A DNA stretch of 64,000 bases, from the NCBI GenBank assembly GCA_964550435.1, contig CAZJZI010000005.1, forward strand, positions 1 to 64,000. The letters run 5' to 3'. The position numbers and the translations under genes are program-made. The notes under the pieces were generated by a model. That model did no database searches, was not told the origin of the DNA, and was given only the letters and a program-made list of their open reading frames with translations. Shown here piece by piece: positions 42,273-51,857 of the stretch (the stretch's first letter is position 1; each line of letters starts with the position of its first letter). Origin of the DNA: UBA11400 sp964550435 (GTDB lineage: Bacteria; Bacteroidota; Rhodothermia; Balneolales; HLUCCA01).

Positions 42273-43155
42273 GCACATAAATGTAGACTATCTGGCCGAA
42301 TATTTCGATGTTAGCCGTCGGACCATATTCAGAGACCTGAACTTCATATCCGAAATGGATGTGCCCATAGCCCACGATCTGGAAAGTGGCTACTCGATTC
42401 CAAAGACATTCTCAATTCCACCTCTCATGTTTAATGACAGAGAAATCTCTGTTATTCGGGTTGGCTTATCATTTATTGAGTCACAGACGAACACCGATAT
42501 GAGAGTTGCCGCAAAATCAGTGGCAATAAAGATAGAGAATGTGCTCCCCCCAGCATTAAAACCTCTGTACACTACAATGGAAAATAGCGTCATTGTAGAT
42601 CCGGTTCGTAATCGTTTATCTGATGAAATCAGTGAGAGTGACTGGTACGTCATATCGGGCGCTATATCAAATAATAACAGTATTTTATTTAGATATAAAA
42701 AAACAGAACTTACCAGAAATGTAGATCCGTATATGCTCGTTTACTATAGTGATCACTGGAATTTAATCGGGTATGACAAAGGGCGAGTTGGATACAGAAA
42801 TTTCAGACTAGAGTTCATATCAGACCTTGAAGTGACAGACTCGAAATTCGAAAGAGCTGATGACTTAGGGCCAACACATCTATTTAAAGGGCTCGACGAT
42901 AAGTCAAAGCAGAGCGAGGTTTCCATCAAAGTTAAAGTGAATATATGGAATGAGTTTTATAGGACAATCCCAGCAGAAATTATAGACAAGAAAAAAGTAG
43001 GGGCCTATTATGAAGTTAAATTGAAATTCGATTCGTTAGAGAATTTAGACAGGATACTTTTTAGATATGCTAATGATGTTATCCCATTATCACCCAATGA
43101 GTTGCTTTATATTCGTAAGACCAGGTTATCTGAAATGTTAGAAGAGATCAAATAA
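42217..43155 (+). CDS. WYL-domain transcriptional regulator
   Basis: A 312-residue regulator with an N-terminal DeoR-type winged helix (RRLQILLMLQSRRKHINVDY, then EYFDVSRRTIFRDLNFISE) and a central WYL domain (about 140-210: ISNNNSILFRYKK and DPYMLVYYSDHWNLIGYDK). A C-terminal WCX-like extension follows. WYL proteins often sense nucleic acid or nucleotide ligands and control stress or defence genes; the ligand here is unknown. I chose the ATG at 42217 because a later start would remove the first HTH helix; this forces a 56-bp overlap with rsmG. Confidence 0.88.
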   Translation: MKSQERRLQILLMLQSRRKHINVDYLAEYFDVSRRTIFRDLNFISEMDVPIAHDLESGYSIPKTFSIPPLMFNDREISVIRVGLSFIESQTNTDMRVAAKSVAIKIENVLPPALKPLYTTMENSVIVDPVRNRLSDEISESDWYVISGAISNNNSILFRYKKTELTRNVDPYMLVYYSDHWNLIGYDKGRVGYRNFRLEFISDLEVTDSKFERADDLGPTHLFKGLDDKSKQSEVSIKVKVNIWNEFYRTIPAEIIDKKKVGAYYEVKLKFDSLENLDRILFRYANDVIPLSPNELLYIRKTRLSEMLEEIK

Positions 43156-43156
43156 A

Positions 43157-43187
43157 AAAAGGCATCGAGTAAAACCCGATGCCTTTT
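43157..43187. terminator. Bidirectional intrinsic terminator
   Basis: AAAAGGCATCG pairs perfectly with CGATGCCTTTT between the convergent WYL regulator and gyrA genes. Confidence 0.9.
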
Positions 43188-43206
43188 AATTTGTGGTGAC
43201 TTTGGA

Positions 43207-45756
43207 CTATTCGATATCTAATCCAAGATCAGCTTGTGGTGCATCACTACCCTCGGGGGTTGGTGTCCCATCGGGTGCAATACCGCCTTCCAGTGTTGAA
43301 TCAATTTCATCGTCATCATCGGAAACTACTCTTGTAACTCCTCCGATACTGTCTTCAACACCAAGTTTTATAATTCTAACGCCTTGAGTGTTTCGTCCCA
43401 TGGATCGAATATCCTTACTATGCATTCGGATAATCTTTCCTTTTTGGGTTATTATCATCAAGTCGTCATTGTCGTTAACTTCTTTAAGTGCAATCAAACT
43501 TCCGGTTTTCGGTGTAATCTTCATGGTTATTACGCCTTTACCGCCTCGTGTTTGTTCACGATAGTCGTCAACCAAACTACGTTTACCGTATCCTTTTTCA
43601 GAAATGGCAAGTACAGTTGCTTCATTGGTGTTTTTGACCACAACCATATCCACAAGCTCGTCATCAGCATTTTCATCCAGATTCATACCTCGAACACCAC
43701 GAGTATTTCGACCCATGTCCCTAACATCAGTTTCATAGAATCTGATTGCACGTCCATTTTTAGCACCTAGTATAATTACGCTTGTGCCATCGGTGAGTTT
43801 TGATTCGAGTAGTGTATCGCCGTCATCAATATTGATTGCTATGATACCATCTTTACGTGGTCTACTATATGCTTCGAGAATGGTTTTCTTAACAACACCC
43901 TTCTTGGTAGCCATGATGATATAGTGATTGTTGATATAGTTCTCATCTTCCAGTGTCTTGATTGGAACAAAGGTTTTAACTCTATCATCTCGGTCAATCT
44001 GGATTAGGTTAACAATAGCCCTACCACGACTTAGCCGGGTTCCTTCAGGGATTTCATAAACCTTGAGCCAATAACATTTCCCTTTTTCAGTAAAGAAGAG
44101 AATATAGTTATGGTTCGTGGCAACGAAGAGATGCTCGATATACTCTTCATCTTTGGTAGTCGCGCCCTTGAGTCCGACCCCACCACGTTTTTGACGTCTA
44201 TATCCACTAACGGGTGTACGTTTTATATAACCGGTATTGGAAATAGTAACTACAACATCTTCGTCGGCAATCATATCCTCAATACTGAAATCTTCAGCAG
44301 AGTACACAATCTGGGTACGACGTTTGTCACCATATCTATCCTTAAGGTCGTTCAGTTCAAACTTGATGATATTAAGTTGTGCTTGTCTGCTTCCCAGGAT
44401 TCGGCGGAATTCTTTAATCTGATCCAGAATATCTTTGTATTCAAGATCTATTTTATCACGTTCGAGAGCAGTAAGCTTCTGTAAACGCATGTCCAGTATG
44501 GCTTTAGCCTGTATGTCGGTTAACCCATACTTCCTGCGAAGCTGATCATTTGCTTCTGGTACATTTTTTGAAGCTCGGATCGTTTTAATAACCTCGTCAA
44601 GGTTGTCGATAGCAATCTTCAACCCTTCCAAAATATGCGCTCGTGCCTCAGCCTGATCCAAATCATATAGTGTACGACGAATAATCACTTCGATACGGTG
44701 ATCAACGAAGTGACGGATCAATTCTTTGATGTGCATCACCTTCGGACGACCCTTGACCAAGGCAAGGTTAATAATTCCGAAAGTAGTTTGCATCGAAGTG
44801 TACTTGTACAACTGATTCAAAACTACACTAGGAACAGCTCCACGTTTCAGAATGATAACAAGGCGCATGCCCTCACGGTCTGATTCGTCACGGACATCAG
44901 CAATGTCAGTAAGTTTTTCAAGTGATATTAACTCGGCTATCTTCTGAATTAATAATGCTTTGTTAACCTGATATGGAAGCTCGGTTACTACGATTTGCTC
45001 ACGATTCCCACGTAGCTCCTCAACGGTAGCTAACGCACGAAGTGTAACCTTTCCACGTCCCGTTTCATAAGCCTCTTTAACACCTTCGTATCCATAGATA
45101 ATACCACCTGTAGGAAAATCAGGAGCAGTAATGAACTTCATCAACTCAGCTATAGTGATATCCTGATTGTCGATATAAGCGTTGATTCCGTTTACAACTT
45201 CAGTCAGGTTGTGGGGAGCCATGTTGGTAGCCATACCAACTGCAATACCAGATGAACCGTTAATCAATAGATTTGGAACCATACTTGGAAGTACGGTTGG
45301 TTCGGTAAGAGTATCGTCAAAGTTTGGTTGGAAGTCGACGGTATTCTTATTGATGTCAGAGAGCATTTCCTCGGCAATACGCTTCATTCTTACCTCGGTA
45401 TAACGCATCGCGGCAGCAGAGTCACCGTCCACGGACCCGAAGTTACCCTGTCCATCTACGAGTGGATAACGAAGCGAAAACTCCTGAACCATACGGACGA
45501 TGGTATCATAGACCGCTGAATCACCATGAGGGTGATATTTACCAAGAACCTCACCTACGATACGTGCACTTTTCTTGTAAGGCCGATTGTGAAGCATTCC
45601 AAGTTCACTCATTCCATATAGGGCACGTCTGTGAACCGGTTTAAGACCGTCACGAACATCTGGAAGGGCGCGGGACACGATAACCGACATCGAATAATCG
45701 ATGTACGATGATTGCATCTCGCTTTCAATTGTTATAGGTATAATTTTATCTGCCAT
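43207..45756 (-). CDS. gyrA: DNA gyrase subunit A
   Basis: GyrA is the DNA-cleaving subunit of gyrase. The 849-residue protein starts with IESEMQSSYIDYSMSVIVSR and has RALPDVRDGLKPVHRRALYG. The quinolone-resistance region is present as KYHPHGDSAVYDTIVRM, and the catalytic Tyr lies in AAAMRYTEVRM. Six C-terminal blades follow, including the GyrA-box-like RQKRGGVGLKG and REQTRGGKGV. The acidic tail ends at EGSDAPQADLGLDIE. The QRDR Ser position reads Asp-Ser-Ala (GDSAVYD), the wild-type-like state. It lies 16 bases after gyrB as a two-gene operon. Confidence 0.98.
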   Translation of the reverse strand: MADKIIPITIESEMQSSYIDYSMSVIVSRALPDVRDGLKPVHRRALYGMSELGMLHNRPYKKSARIVGEVLGKYHPHGDSAVYDTIVRMVQEFSLRYPLVDGQGNFGSVDGDSAAAMRYTEVRMKRIAEEMLSDINKNTVDFQPNFDDTLTEPTVLPSMVPNLLINGSSGIAVGMATNMAPHNLTEVVNGINAYIDNQDITIAELMKFITAPDFPTGGIIYGYEGVKEAYETGRGKVTLRALATVEELRGNREQIVVTELPYQVNKALLIQKIAELISLEKLTDIADVRDESDREGMRLVIILKRGAVPSVVLNQLYKYTSMQTTFGIINLALVKGRPKVMHIKELIRHFVDHRIEVIIRRTLYDLDQAEARAHILEGLKIAIDNLDEVIKTIRASKNVPEANDQLRRKYGLTDIQAKAILDMRLQKLTALERDKIDLEYKDILDQIKEFRRILGSRQAQLNIIKFELNDLKDRYGDKRRTQIVYSAEDFSIEDMIADEDVVVTISNTGYIKRTPVSGYRRQKRGGVGLKGATTKDEEYIEHLFVATNHNYILFFTEKGKCYWLKVYEIPEGTRLSRGRAIVNLIQIDRDDRVKTFVPIKTLEDENYINNHYIIMATKKGVVKKTILEAYSRPRKDGIIAINIDDGDTLLESKLTDGTSVIILGAKNGRAIRFYETDVRDMGRNTRGVRGMNLDENADDELVDMVVVKNTNEATVLAISEKGYGKRSLVDDYREQTRGGKGVITMKITPKTGSLIALKEVNDNDDLMIITQKGKIIRMHSKDIRSMGRNTQGVRIIKLGVEDSIGGVTRVVSDDDDEIDSTLEGGIAPDGTPTPEGSDAPQADLGLDIE

Positions 45757-45772
45757 AATGAGTTAGGTCGTT

Positions 45773-47698
45773 TTAAATATCCAGTTTAGCGTATTTAGCG
45801 TTACGTTCGATGAATTCTCTTCGTGGCTCAACAGCGTCACCCATCAAGATGGAGAACATTTTATCTGCAGCCGTTGCGCTCTCTATGGTAACCTTTTGAA
45901 GAGTTCGGGTTTCTGGATCCATAGTGGTTTCCCAAAGTTGCTCCGGATTCATCTCACCGAGACCTTTGTAGCGAGAAATATCAATTTTTCGGGTAGTTGA
46001 TTTTTTGAGACGTTTTAGAATGTTGTCGCGCGTCTCATCGTCCCACGCATATTCCACATTGCTGCCGTATTGAATTTTGTACAACGGAGGTGTTGCAATA
46101 TAGATGTGCCCATTTTCGATCAATGGATGCATATAGCGATAGAAGAAGGTCAACAGAAGTGTTCGGATGTGAGATCCGTCGACGTCTGCATCAGTCATAA
46201 TGATGATTTTGTGGTAGCGTAGTCCTGTTATATCAAACTCGTCCGAGTGACCCACACCCGTGCCAAGTGCCGTGATCATTGCACGGACCTCGTTGTTTTC
46301 TAGAATTTTGTTGATTCGGGCCTTCTCAACGTTCAAAATTTTACCACGAAGTGGCAAAATTGCCTGAAAGCTACGATTTCTACCAGATTTTGCTGATCCA
46401 CCTGCTGAATCACCCTCAACCAGATATATTTCACAATGCTCCGGTTCATTGATTGAACAATCGGCAAGTTTACCGGGCAGTCCACCAGAAGTAAGTGCTC
46501 CTTTTCTTTGTACCAATTGGCGAGCTTTACGCGCTGCCTCACGAGCTTCAGCCGACAGAACTACTTTATCAATAATAGATCTGGCAACCTTTGGATTCTG
46601 CTCTAGGTATTCATTCAATTTCTCATAGAGAACCACTTCAACCGCACTCTGGATTTCAGAGTTACCCAATTTGGTTTTGGTTTGTCCTTCGAACTGTGGT
46701 TCGGCAACCTTTATCGATATAACGGCTGTTAATCCTTCACGGAAATCTTCGCCCGAGATGTTAAGCTTCCCCTTTATAAGGTTGTTTTTCTCCCCGTAGT
46801 TTTTCAATGAACGGGTCAACGCGCGTCGGAATCCGGAAACATGGGTTCCTCCTTCGTGCGTATTGATGTTATTTACATACGAATGCACATTCTCAGAGTA
46901 GGATCGATTATACTGGATTGCCACGGCCATTGGACACTCTTCAGCATCACTTGAAACAAAAATAGGTTCGGCCATCAATGGTTCGCGCGTTTCATCCAGA
47001 TACTTCACGAAATCACGAACCCCACCTTCGAAATGAAATGTCTCACGAATGGGTTCTTCCTCACGATTATCAATGACCTCGATTGTGATTTCCGGATTCA
47101 AAAACGCAAGCTGACGCATACGATCGGCGATGATGTCGTATTTGAATTCAATAGACTGCCTAAATATCTCGGTATCGGGCATAAAGCGGATTATAGTTCC
47201 CCTTTTGGTGGTGTCGCCAACGACCTTTAGCTGCTGCGTAGTTTTGCCCAACTCAAAAGCGATGGTATAGATTTTGCCATCACGATGGATTTCTGCTGAA
47301 AAATGAGTAGACAGCGCGTTCACGCAACTAACCCCAACGCCATGGAGTCCACCGGATACCTTATACGTATCCTTATCAAATTTACCACCGGCATGAAGTT
47401 TGGTTAAAACAAGTTCAACAGCTGGAATGCCTTCTTTTTCATGGATGTCGACAGGTATACCCCGCCCGTTATCTTCAACAGTAAGTGATCCGTCAGTATT
47501 GATTATTACGGTAACGTAATCGCAATATCCGGCAAGTGCTTCATCAATCGAGTTGTCGACCACCTCATTAATTAGATGGTGAAGACCACGTTGACCGGTA
47601 TCTCCGATGTACATAGAAGGTCGCTTACGAACGGCTTCAAGTCCCTCAAGGACCTGAATATTCGACGCTTTGTAATCAGTCGTCTGATTGTTAGACAT
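45773..47698 (-). CDS. gyrB: DNA gyrase subunit B
   Basis: GyrB is the ATPase subunit of gyrase. The 641-residue protein shows the GHKL ATP site (EVVDNSIDEALAGYCD, EDNGRGIPVDIHEKEG, GGLHGVGVSCVNALS). The TOPRIM region follows with EIYLVEGDSAGGSAKSGRNR and IIIMTDADVDGSHIRTLLLT, and the C-terminal interaction region reads YKGLGEMNPEQLWETTMDPE. At 641 residues it is the short form without the Gram-negative insert. Upstream is the divergent rpmB promoter region with a DnaA box. Confidence 0.98.
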   Translation of the reverse strand: MSNNQTTDYKASNIQVLEGLEAVRKRPSMYIGDTGQRGLHHLINEVVDNSIDEALAGYCDYVTVIINTDGSLTVEDNGRGIPVDIHEKEGIPAVELVLTKLHAGGKFDKDTYKVSGGLHGVGVSCVNALSTHFSAEIHRDGKIYTIAFELGKTTQQLKVVGDTTKRGTIIRFMPDTEIFRQSIEFKYDIIADRMRQLAFLNPEITIEVIDNREEEPIRETFHFEGGVRDFVKYLDETREPLMAEPIFVSSDAEECPMAVAIQYNRSYSENVHSYVNNINTHEGGTHVSGFRRALTRSLKNYGEKNNLIKGKLNISGEDFREGLTAVISIKVAEPQFEGQTKTKLGNSEIQSAVEVVLYEKLNEYLEQNPKVARSIIDKVVLSAEAREAARKARQLVQRKGALTSGGLPGKLADCSINEPEHCEIYLVEGDSAGGSAKSGRNRSFQAILPLRGKILNVEKARINKILENNEVRAMITALGTGVGHSDEFDITGLRYHKIIIMTDADVDGSHIRTLLLTFFYRYMHPLIENGHIYIATPPLYKIQYGSNVEYAWDDETRDNILKRLKKSTTRKIDISRYKGLGEMNPEQLWETTMDPETRTLQKVTIESATAADKMFSILMGDAVEPRREFIERNAKYAKLDI

Positions 47699-47883
47699 AT
47701 TGGTAGGGTTGACTATTATTCGAGATTTGCAATTTAAAAGCTATAAACGTGTTTGTAGTGCACTAAAACCGATAAAGCCATATCGGATTCCCACTTAAAC
47801 GCAGATGAACACATTAGAACAAAATAACAGTATTTAGTCAATTTTGCAGTTTTTTTGACTAAAAAAGATTCATGTGGGAAGTG

Positions 47884-47892
47884 TGTGGATAA
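47884..47892 (-). promoter_or_regulatory. Exact DnaA box between gyrB and rpmB
   Basis: TGTGGATAA, the reverse complement of TTATCCACA, in the divergent gyrB/rpmB intergenic region. Only one exact copy is present, so a regulatory DnaA site is more likely than an origin. Confidence 0.5.
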
Positions 47893-47905
47893 CTGAATTT
47901 TATAA

Positions 47906-47936
47906 TTGTTTATGCTACGAAATAGTGCTATATTTG
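47906..47936 (+). promoter_or_regulatory. Bacteroidota-type promoter of the rpmB operon
   Basis: TTG (47906-47908), a 20-base spacer and TATATTTG (47929-47936) match the -33 TTG / -7 TAnnTTTG pattern known for Bacteroidota sigma-A. The -7 element ends 39 bases before the rpmB start codon. Confidence 0.65.
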
Positions 47937-47975
47937 TAATCTTTCGAAAAATAATTCACACAATTTAGTTGAAAA

Positions 47976-48224
47976 ATGGCACGCAGAGATGATATTACGG
48001 GAGCCAAAGCGTTGAATGGTTACCGTTCTTCCCATGCTAACAACAAAACAAAGCACCGTTTTGATGTTAACTTGCAAAAGAAACGTTTTTATATCCCTGA
48101 AGAAGATCGTTGGGTAACGTTAAAAGTTACTTCTAAAACACTTCGCACCATCAATAAAAATGGTATTTCCGCAGTATTGAGAGATGCTGAAGCGGCTGGT
48201 ACCTTGAAGAAGGGAGTAATCTGA
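47976..48224 (+). CDS. rpmB: 50S ribosomal protein bL28
   Basis: An 82-residue ribosomal protein. The N-terminus MARRDDITGAKALNGYRSSH and the middle HRFDVNLQKKRFYIPEEDRW with VTLKVTSKTLRTINKNG are typical of bL28. First gene of the rpmB-rpmG-DUF4295 operon, with one base before rpmG. Confidence 0.96.
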   Translation: MARRDDITGAKALNGYRSSHANNKTKHRFDVNLQKKRFYIPEEDRWVTLKVTSKTLRTINKNGISAVLRDAEAAGTLKKGVI

Positions 48225-48225
48225 T

Positions 48226-48396
48226 ATGGCAAAAGCTAAAGGCGTACGTATTCAGGTGATTCTTGAGTGCACCGAAAAGCCGGGCACTTCACGTTACGTT
48301 ACAGTTAAAAACCGTCGTAACACAACCAATCGCTTAGAGCTTCGCAAATACAATCCAGTATTACGCAAGCATACGGTACACAAAGAAATTAAATAA
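48226..48396 (+). CDS. rpmG: 50S ribosomal protein bL33, zinc-free (C-minus) type
   Basis: A 56-residue ribosomal protein: MAKAKGVRIQVILECTEKPG followed by TSRYVTVKNRRNTTNRLELR and a basic tail ending KHTVHKEIK. Only one cysteine remains, so the zinc-binding CxxC pairs of C-plus bL33 are missing; such forms work without zinc. It lies one base after rpmB and 11 before the DUF4295 gene. Confidence 0.96.
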   Translation: MAKAKGVRIQVILECTEKPGTSRYVTVKNRRNTTNRLELRKYNPVLRKHTVHKEIK

Positions 48397-48407
48397 GAGG
48401 CTATCTC

Positions 48408-48572
48408 ATGGCAAAGAAGCAAACATTCGGTGATAAGGTACTTGCAGCTAAGTTAGCACAACGTAAAATGGCTAAGGTGATTGTTTCTGAAAAATCACCA
48501 AAGGGCACCATTTCATACCGTGAAGTAACGGTTGATGTTGACAAGGTGAACGATTATCTGAAAAACGCTTAA
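48408..48572 (+). CDS. DUF4295 family small basic protein
   Basis: A 54-residue protein, MAKKQTFGDKVLAAKLAQRK then MAKVIVSEKSPKGTISYREV and a short tail ending VNDYLKNA. The family is found directly after rpmB-rpmG in Bacteroidota and related phyla and is probably ribosome-associated; its role is not established. Its presence supports the phylum-level placement of this genome. A terminator follows. Confidence 0.92.
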   Translation: MAKKQTFGDKVLAAKLAQRKMAKVIVSEKSPKGTISYREVTVDVDKVNDYLKNA

Positions 48573-48609
48573 TCAGATTCGTTTCTAACTTCCAGTTGCT
48601 ATTTTTCTG

Positions 48610-48641
48610 AAGGCTGCATGTTTCATGTGGCCTTTTTTTTT
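48610..48641 (+). terminator. Intrinsic terminator of the rpmB operon
   Basis: AAGGCTGCATG pairs with CATGTGGCCTT (two G-U pairs) over a TTT loop, followed by a run of Ts. Confidence 0.88.
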
Positions 48642-48700
48642 GCAAAACAGTGATTTTGATTTCAATCATAATCAGTACATTTCCACGTTAGGAGTATACT

Positions 48701-49162
48701 ATGAACTTATATGAAAAAATCTTAGCAGACTTAAAAGAGTCCATGCTAGCAAGGGATTCCGCCCGCTCAACTGTATTACGTTCACTTAAGGCCGCAATTC
48801 TTGAAAAAGAAATCAGTCTTCGTACCGGAGGCGAACGGTCAGAACTAACAGACGAGGTCATAACACAGGTGTTGATGAAAGCCGCAAAACAACGCAAAGA
48901 CTCGCTCCAGCAGTACATGGATGCCAATCGTGAAGATCTGGCCGAGACCGAGCGCTATGAATTAGGCATAATAGACGCATATTTGCCCAAAATGATGTCG
49001 GAAGACGAAATTCTGGCTGTTGTCAAAGAAACAGCAGAAAAAGTTGGGGCTTCGAGTCCTGCCGACATGGGCAAACTCATGGGACCACTCATGGGCAAGG
49101 TAAAGGGAAAAGCCGATGGTGCACTTGTAAATAAAGTGGTAAAAGAATTTTTAGCCCAATAG
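48701..49162 (+). CDS. yqeY: GatB/YqeY domain protein
   Basis: A 153-residue protein of the YqeY family, homologous to the tail domain of GatB, which recognises tRNA in amidotransferases. Visible features are SMLARDSARSTVLRSLKAAI near the N-terminus, QRKDSLQQYMDANREDLAE in the middle and a C-terminal MGKLMGPLMGKVKGKADGAL. The stand-alone protein's function is unproven. Four bases upstream of cvpA. Confidence 0.93.
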   Translation: MNLYEKILADLKESMLARDSARSTVLRSLKAAILEKEISLRTGGERSELTDEVITQVLMKAAKQRKDSLQQYMDANREDLAETERYELGIIDAYLPKMMSEDEILAVVKETAEKVGASSPADMGKLMGPLMGKVKGKADGALVNKVVKEFLAQ

Positions 49163-49166
49163 CATA

Positions 49167-49757
49167 ATGCCAATTAATGCCTTAGATATTATCATTGCAC
49201 TTCCGATCCTCATTTTCTTTGTTGCAGGGCTTAAAAACGGATTTATCGAAGAATTCGTCGGTTTGGTTGGGCAGGTATTGGCAATATTTTTGGCGTTCAC
49301 GTTTATGAGTGATTTTTCCTTGTTTTGGGAAGAGTTTTATGACATTGAGTCTGCCTGGATTCCGTTTTTCTCTTTTATTGTCATTTATTTAGGTGCAATA
49401 ATTGTAGTAAAACTCATTATAAAACTGATGGAGTCTGTTCTCAAACTTGCCAAACAATCAATCATAAACCATTTTTTTGGTGGGGTTTTCAGTGGACTTA
49501 AAGGTGCAGTTATAGTGTCTACATTTTTGGTGATTCTTGGTGTACTTGGACAACCCAGGCAGGAGTACACACAGAACTCTTTGCTGTATTCGTACATTTT
49601 GCCAATAGCTCCAACAACATATAACTATATTAGCAGGGTGTTGCCGGGCGTCGGTGAGTTTCAGGAACAAGCAGGTGAGTATTTTAAAGACCTGGATGTA
49701 ACAGCAATACTTACCGGACAAGAGAATCCCGCAAAAGAGTCATTATCGACTCCGTGA
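49167..49757 (+). CDS. cvpA: CvpA family membrane protein
   Basis: A 196-residue membrane protein with four to five helices. LDIIIALPILIFFVAGLKNG and FIEEFVGLVGQVLAIFLAF, followed by HFFGGVFSGLKGAVIVSTFL, match the CvpA (colicin V production) family. The family is linked to envelope stress and persistence rather than to colicin itself. It follows yqeY by four bases and is probably in its operon. Confidence 0.85.
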   Translation: MPINALDIIIALPILIFFVAGLKNGFIEEFVGLVGQVLAIFLAFTFMSDFSLFWEEFYDIESAWIPFFSFIVIYLGAIIVVKLIIKLMESVLKLAKQSIINHFFGGVFSGLKGAVIVSTFLVILGVLGQPRQEYTQNSLLYSYILPIAPTTYNYISRVLPGVGEFQEQAGEYFKDLDVTAILTGQENPAKESLSTP

Positions 49758-49795
49758 TAATTTAAATATAATTAAACATTTATAGTCTGTTAAGC

Positions 49796-51010
49796 ATGTC
49801 ATTTTTACCGGTAAGTGAGCAACTAGAAATAATTAAACGTGGAACGGTTGAAATCGTACCCGAAGACGAACTCGTCCAGAAGCTGGAAAAATCCTACAAA
49901 ACCAGCACTCCACTTAGGATTAAACTAGGTTGTGATCCAACCAGACCAGACCTGCATCTGGGACATTCTGTAATCCTTCGAAAAATGCGTCAGTTCCAGG
50001 ATCTGGGACATCATTGTATCCTTATAATTGGTGATTTTACGGGAATGATTGGTGATCCAACAGGTGCCAACAAAACCCGTCCTGCACTTACTATTGAAGA
50101 TGTTCGTGAAAATGGGAAGACTTACTTCGAGCAAGCTTCAAAAATTCTGGATGCCGAAAAAACTGAGATTGTCTACAACTCGGATTGGCTAGGTGCTATG
50201 AAATTTGAGGAGGTCATTCGTCTAGCCTCAAAATTTACTGTGGCTCGTATGATTGAACGGGATGACTTCACCAAACGCTACCAAAACGAAGAGCCCATTT
50301 CATTGCACGAGTTTCTGTATCCTTTGGCTCAGGGCCAGGATTCGGTCTATCTAAAATCTGATGTAGAACTTGGTGGAAGTGACCAAAAATTCAATTTGTT
50401 GGTTGGTCGTCAGCTTCAAAAAGAAGCCGGACAGTCTCAGCAGGTCTGCCTGATGATGCCGTTATTGGTTGGCACAGACGGAACCAACAAAATGAGCAAG
50501 TCTTATGACAACTACATTGGTATCAATGAAGAGCCTAATGATATGTACGGTAAGATGTTATCTATTCCCGATGACCTCATTTATACATATTATGAGCTGG
50601 TTTCTGACATTTCAAATGATGAACTCGGATTAGTAAAAGAGCGAGCAAAGAGCGATCCACGAAATTCAAAACATGATCTGGCTTTGGCCATTACCAGATT
50701 GTATCATGGAGAGGAGGCTGCTTATGCTGCAAGAGCCTATTTCGAACAAACCATTATCAATAAAGAAATACCGGATGATATTCCAGAAGCAGTGTTTTCT
50801 GCGGGCACTGCTGAAAGACTAATTGGAATTATTACTTCTCTGAATTTTGCACCGAGTAATGGTGAGGCCAGGCGTTTAATTCAACAAGGGGGAGTGTCCC
50901 TTGATGGGGAACAGGTTTCAGATCCAACAATTGAAATTATATTTGAGGACGGATACTCAAAAGTTCTTAAAGTAGGCAAACGAAAATTTGCTCGATTACT
51001 AGGTAGGTAA
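49796..51010 (+). CDS. tyrS: Tyrosyl-tRNA synthetase
   Basis: A 404-residue class I synthetase that charges tRNA-Tyr. The HIGH motif is PDLHLGHSVIL, the KMSKS motif is TNKMSKSYDNYIG, and the C-terminus carries an S4 RNA-binding domain (NGEARRLIQQGGVSLDGEQV). SDQKFNLLVGRQLQ is the conserved binding-pocket segment. It belongs to the longer TyrRS subgroup whose central region resembles that of many Bacteroidota. The next gene starts three bases after its stop. Confidence 0.97.
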   Translation: MSFLPVSEQLEIIKRGTVEIVPEDELVQKLEKSYKTSTPLRIKLGCDPTRPDLHLGHSVILRKMRQFQDLGHHCILIIGDFTGMIGDPTGANKTRPALTIEDVRENGKTYFEQASKILDAEKTEIVYNSDWLGAMKFEEVIRLASKFTVARMIERDDFTKRYQNEEPISLHEFLYPLAQGQDSVYLKSDVELGGSDQKFNLLVGRQLQKEAGQSQQVCLMMPLLVGTDGTNKMSKSYDNYIGINEEPNDMYGKMLSIPDDLIYTYYELVSDISNDELGLVKERAKSDPRNSKHDLALAITRLYHGEEAAYAARAYFEQTIINKEIPDDIPEAVFSAGTAERLIGIITSLNFAPSNGEARRLIQQGGVSLDGEQVSDPTIEIIFEDGYSKVLKVGKRKFARLLGR

Positions 51011-51013
51011 ATT

Positions 51014-51844
51014 GTGTTCAATAAAAAACTGAGTATGAAATTAACCACTCTTGTATTATTTGCGGCTCTCATCCTGGGAGTGGTAAAAGACGCATCTGCC
51101 CAATCACCTCGCAATAAGGTTATTGAGTTTCTGGAACAAACAGGGATCGCTGAACAGCTCAATGATATACCGTATATCATTAACGAGCAGTTTGTGGCAG
51201 AGGAACAGCGATTTCAACCAGAGATTCAGACTGAGATCAAGTCTCAACTGATGTCATCGTTTAATACTGAGCTGGTACGAGAAGATGCAATATCATTTGT
51301 ATTGAATGACATTGAGCAGGGCCATATTCAGGCTGTAATTGATTGGCTTAATACTCCTTTGACCATGAGAATGAATGAATTGGAAGTTCAGGCTACAACT
51401 CAGGAGAGTCAGGCAGATTTAGCTGCTTTTGTGGAAAAGGTTCAGGCTGGCGATATCGATCAAGCTCGGCTGGAAACTATTTTGGCCTTCGATGATTTGA
51501 CCAGAACCACCAATAGTACAGTAGAATATATTGCTGAACTCTACATGGCACTGGTTCAGGCGATGAATCCATACGTTTCGTCAGAGGATAAAATAAATCC
51601 TGATGACACCGAAGCCATGAAGACTATGATAATTCAAGAGGTCTATCCTCAGTACAAAGATGTAACAGTTATTCTCAATTTGTATACTTATAAAGAGGTA
51701 TCTGATGAAGACTTAAATGATTATATCGGATTCTACAAAACTCCAGCGGGAATCTGGTTTACAGAAGTATCATCAGGAATTTTTAAACACGTGCTAAATC
51801 AGGCAACTCTACGCGTGCGCGAAGCTCAAAGCTTTAACGACTAA
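51014..51844 (+). CDS. Exported DUF2059 domain protein
   Basis: A 276-residue exported protein. The signal peptide (LTTLVLFAALILGVV) ends near DASA|QSP. The rest is all-helical and acidic, with the DUF2059-like segment LNDYIGFYKTPAGIWFTEVS near the C-terminus. The start is uncertain. GTG at 51014 has AGG six bases upstream (within the last tyrS codons), while ATG at 51035 gives a shorter n-region but no clear ribosome-binding site. Function unknown; it may be periplasmic. Probably co-transcribed with tyrS and xth. Confidence 0.78.
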   Translation: MFNKKLSMKLTTLVLFAALILGVVKDASAQSPRNKVIEFLEQTGIAEQLNDIPYIINEQFVAEEQRFQPEIQTEIKSQLMSSFNTELVREDAISFVLNDIEQGHIQAVIDWLNTPLTMRMNELEVQATTQESQADLAAFVEKVQAGDIDQARLETILAFDDLTRTTNSTVEYIAELYMALVQAMNPYVSSEDKINPDDTEAMKTMIIQEVYPQYKDVTVILNLYTYKEVSDEDLNDYIGFYKTPAGIWFTEVSSGIFKHVLNQATLRVREAQSFND

Positions 51845-51857
51845 TAGTATTATAGCA

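Noticed and set aside
47699..47975. gyrB/rpmB gap considered as the replication origin
   Set aside because: Only one clear DnaA box was found, compared with about nine in the purM-dtd gap.
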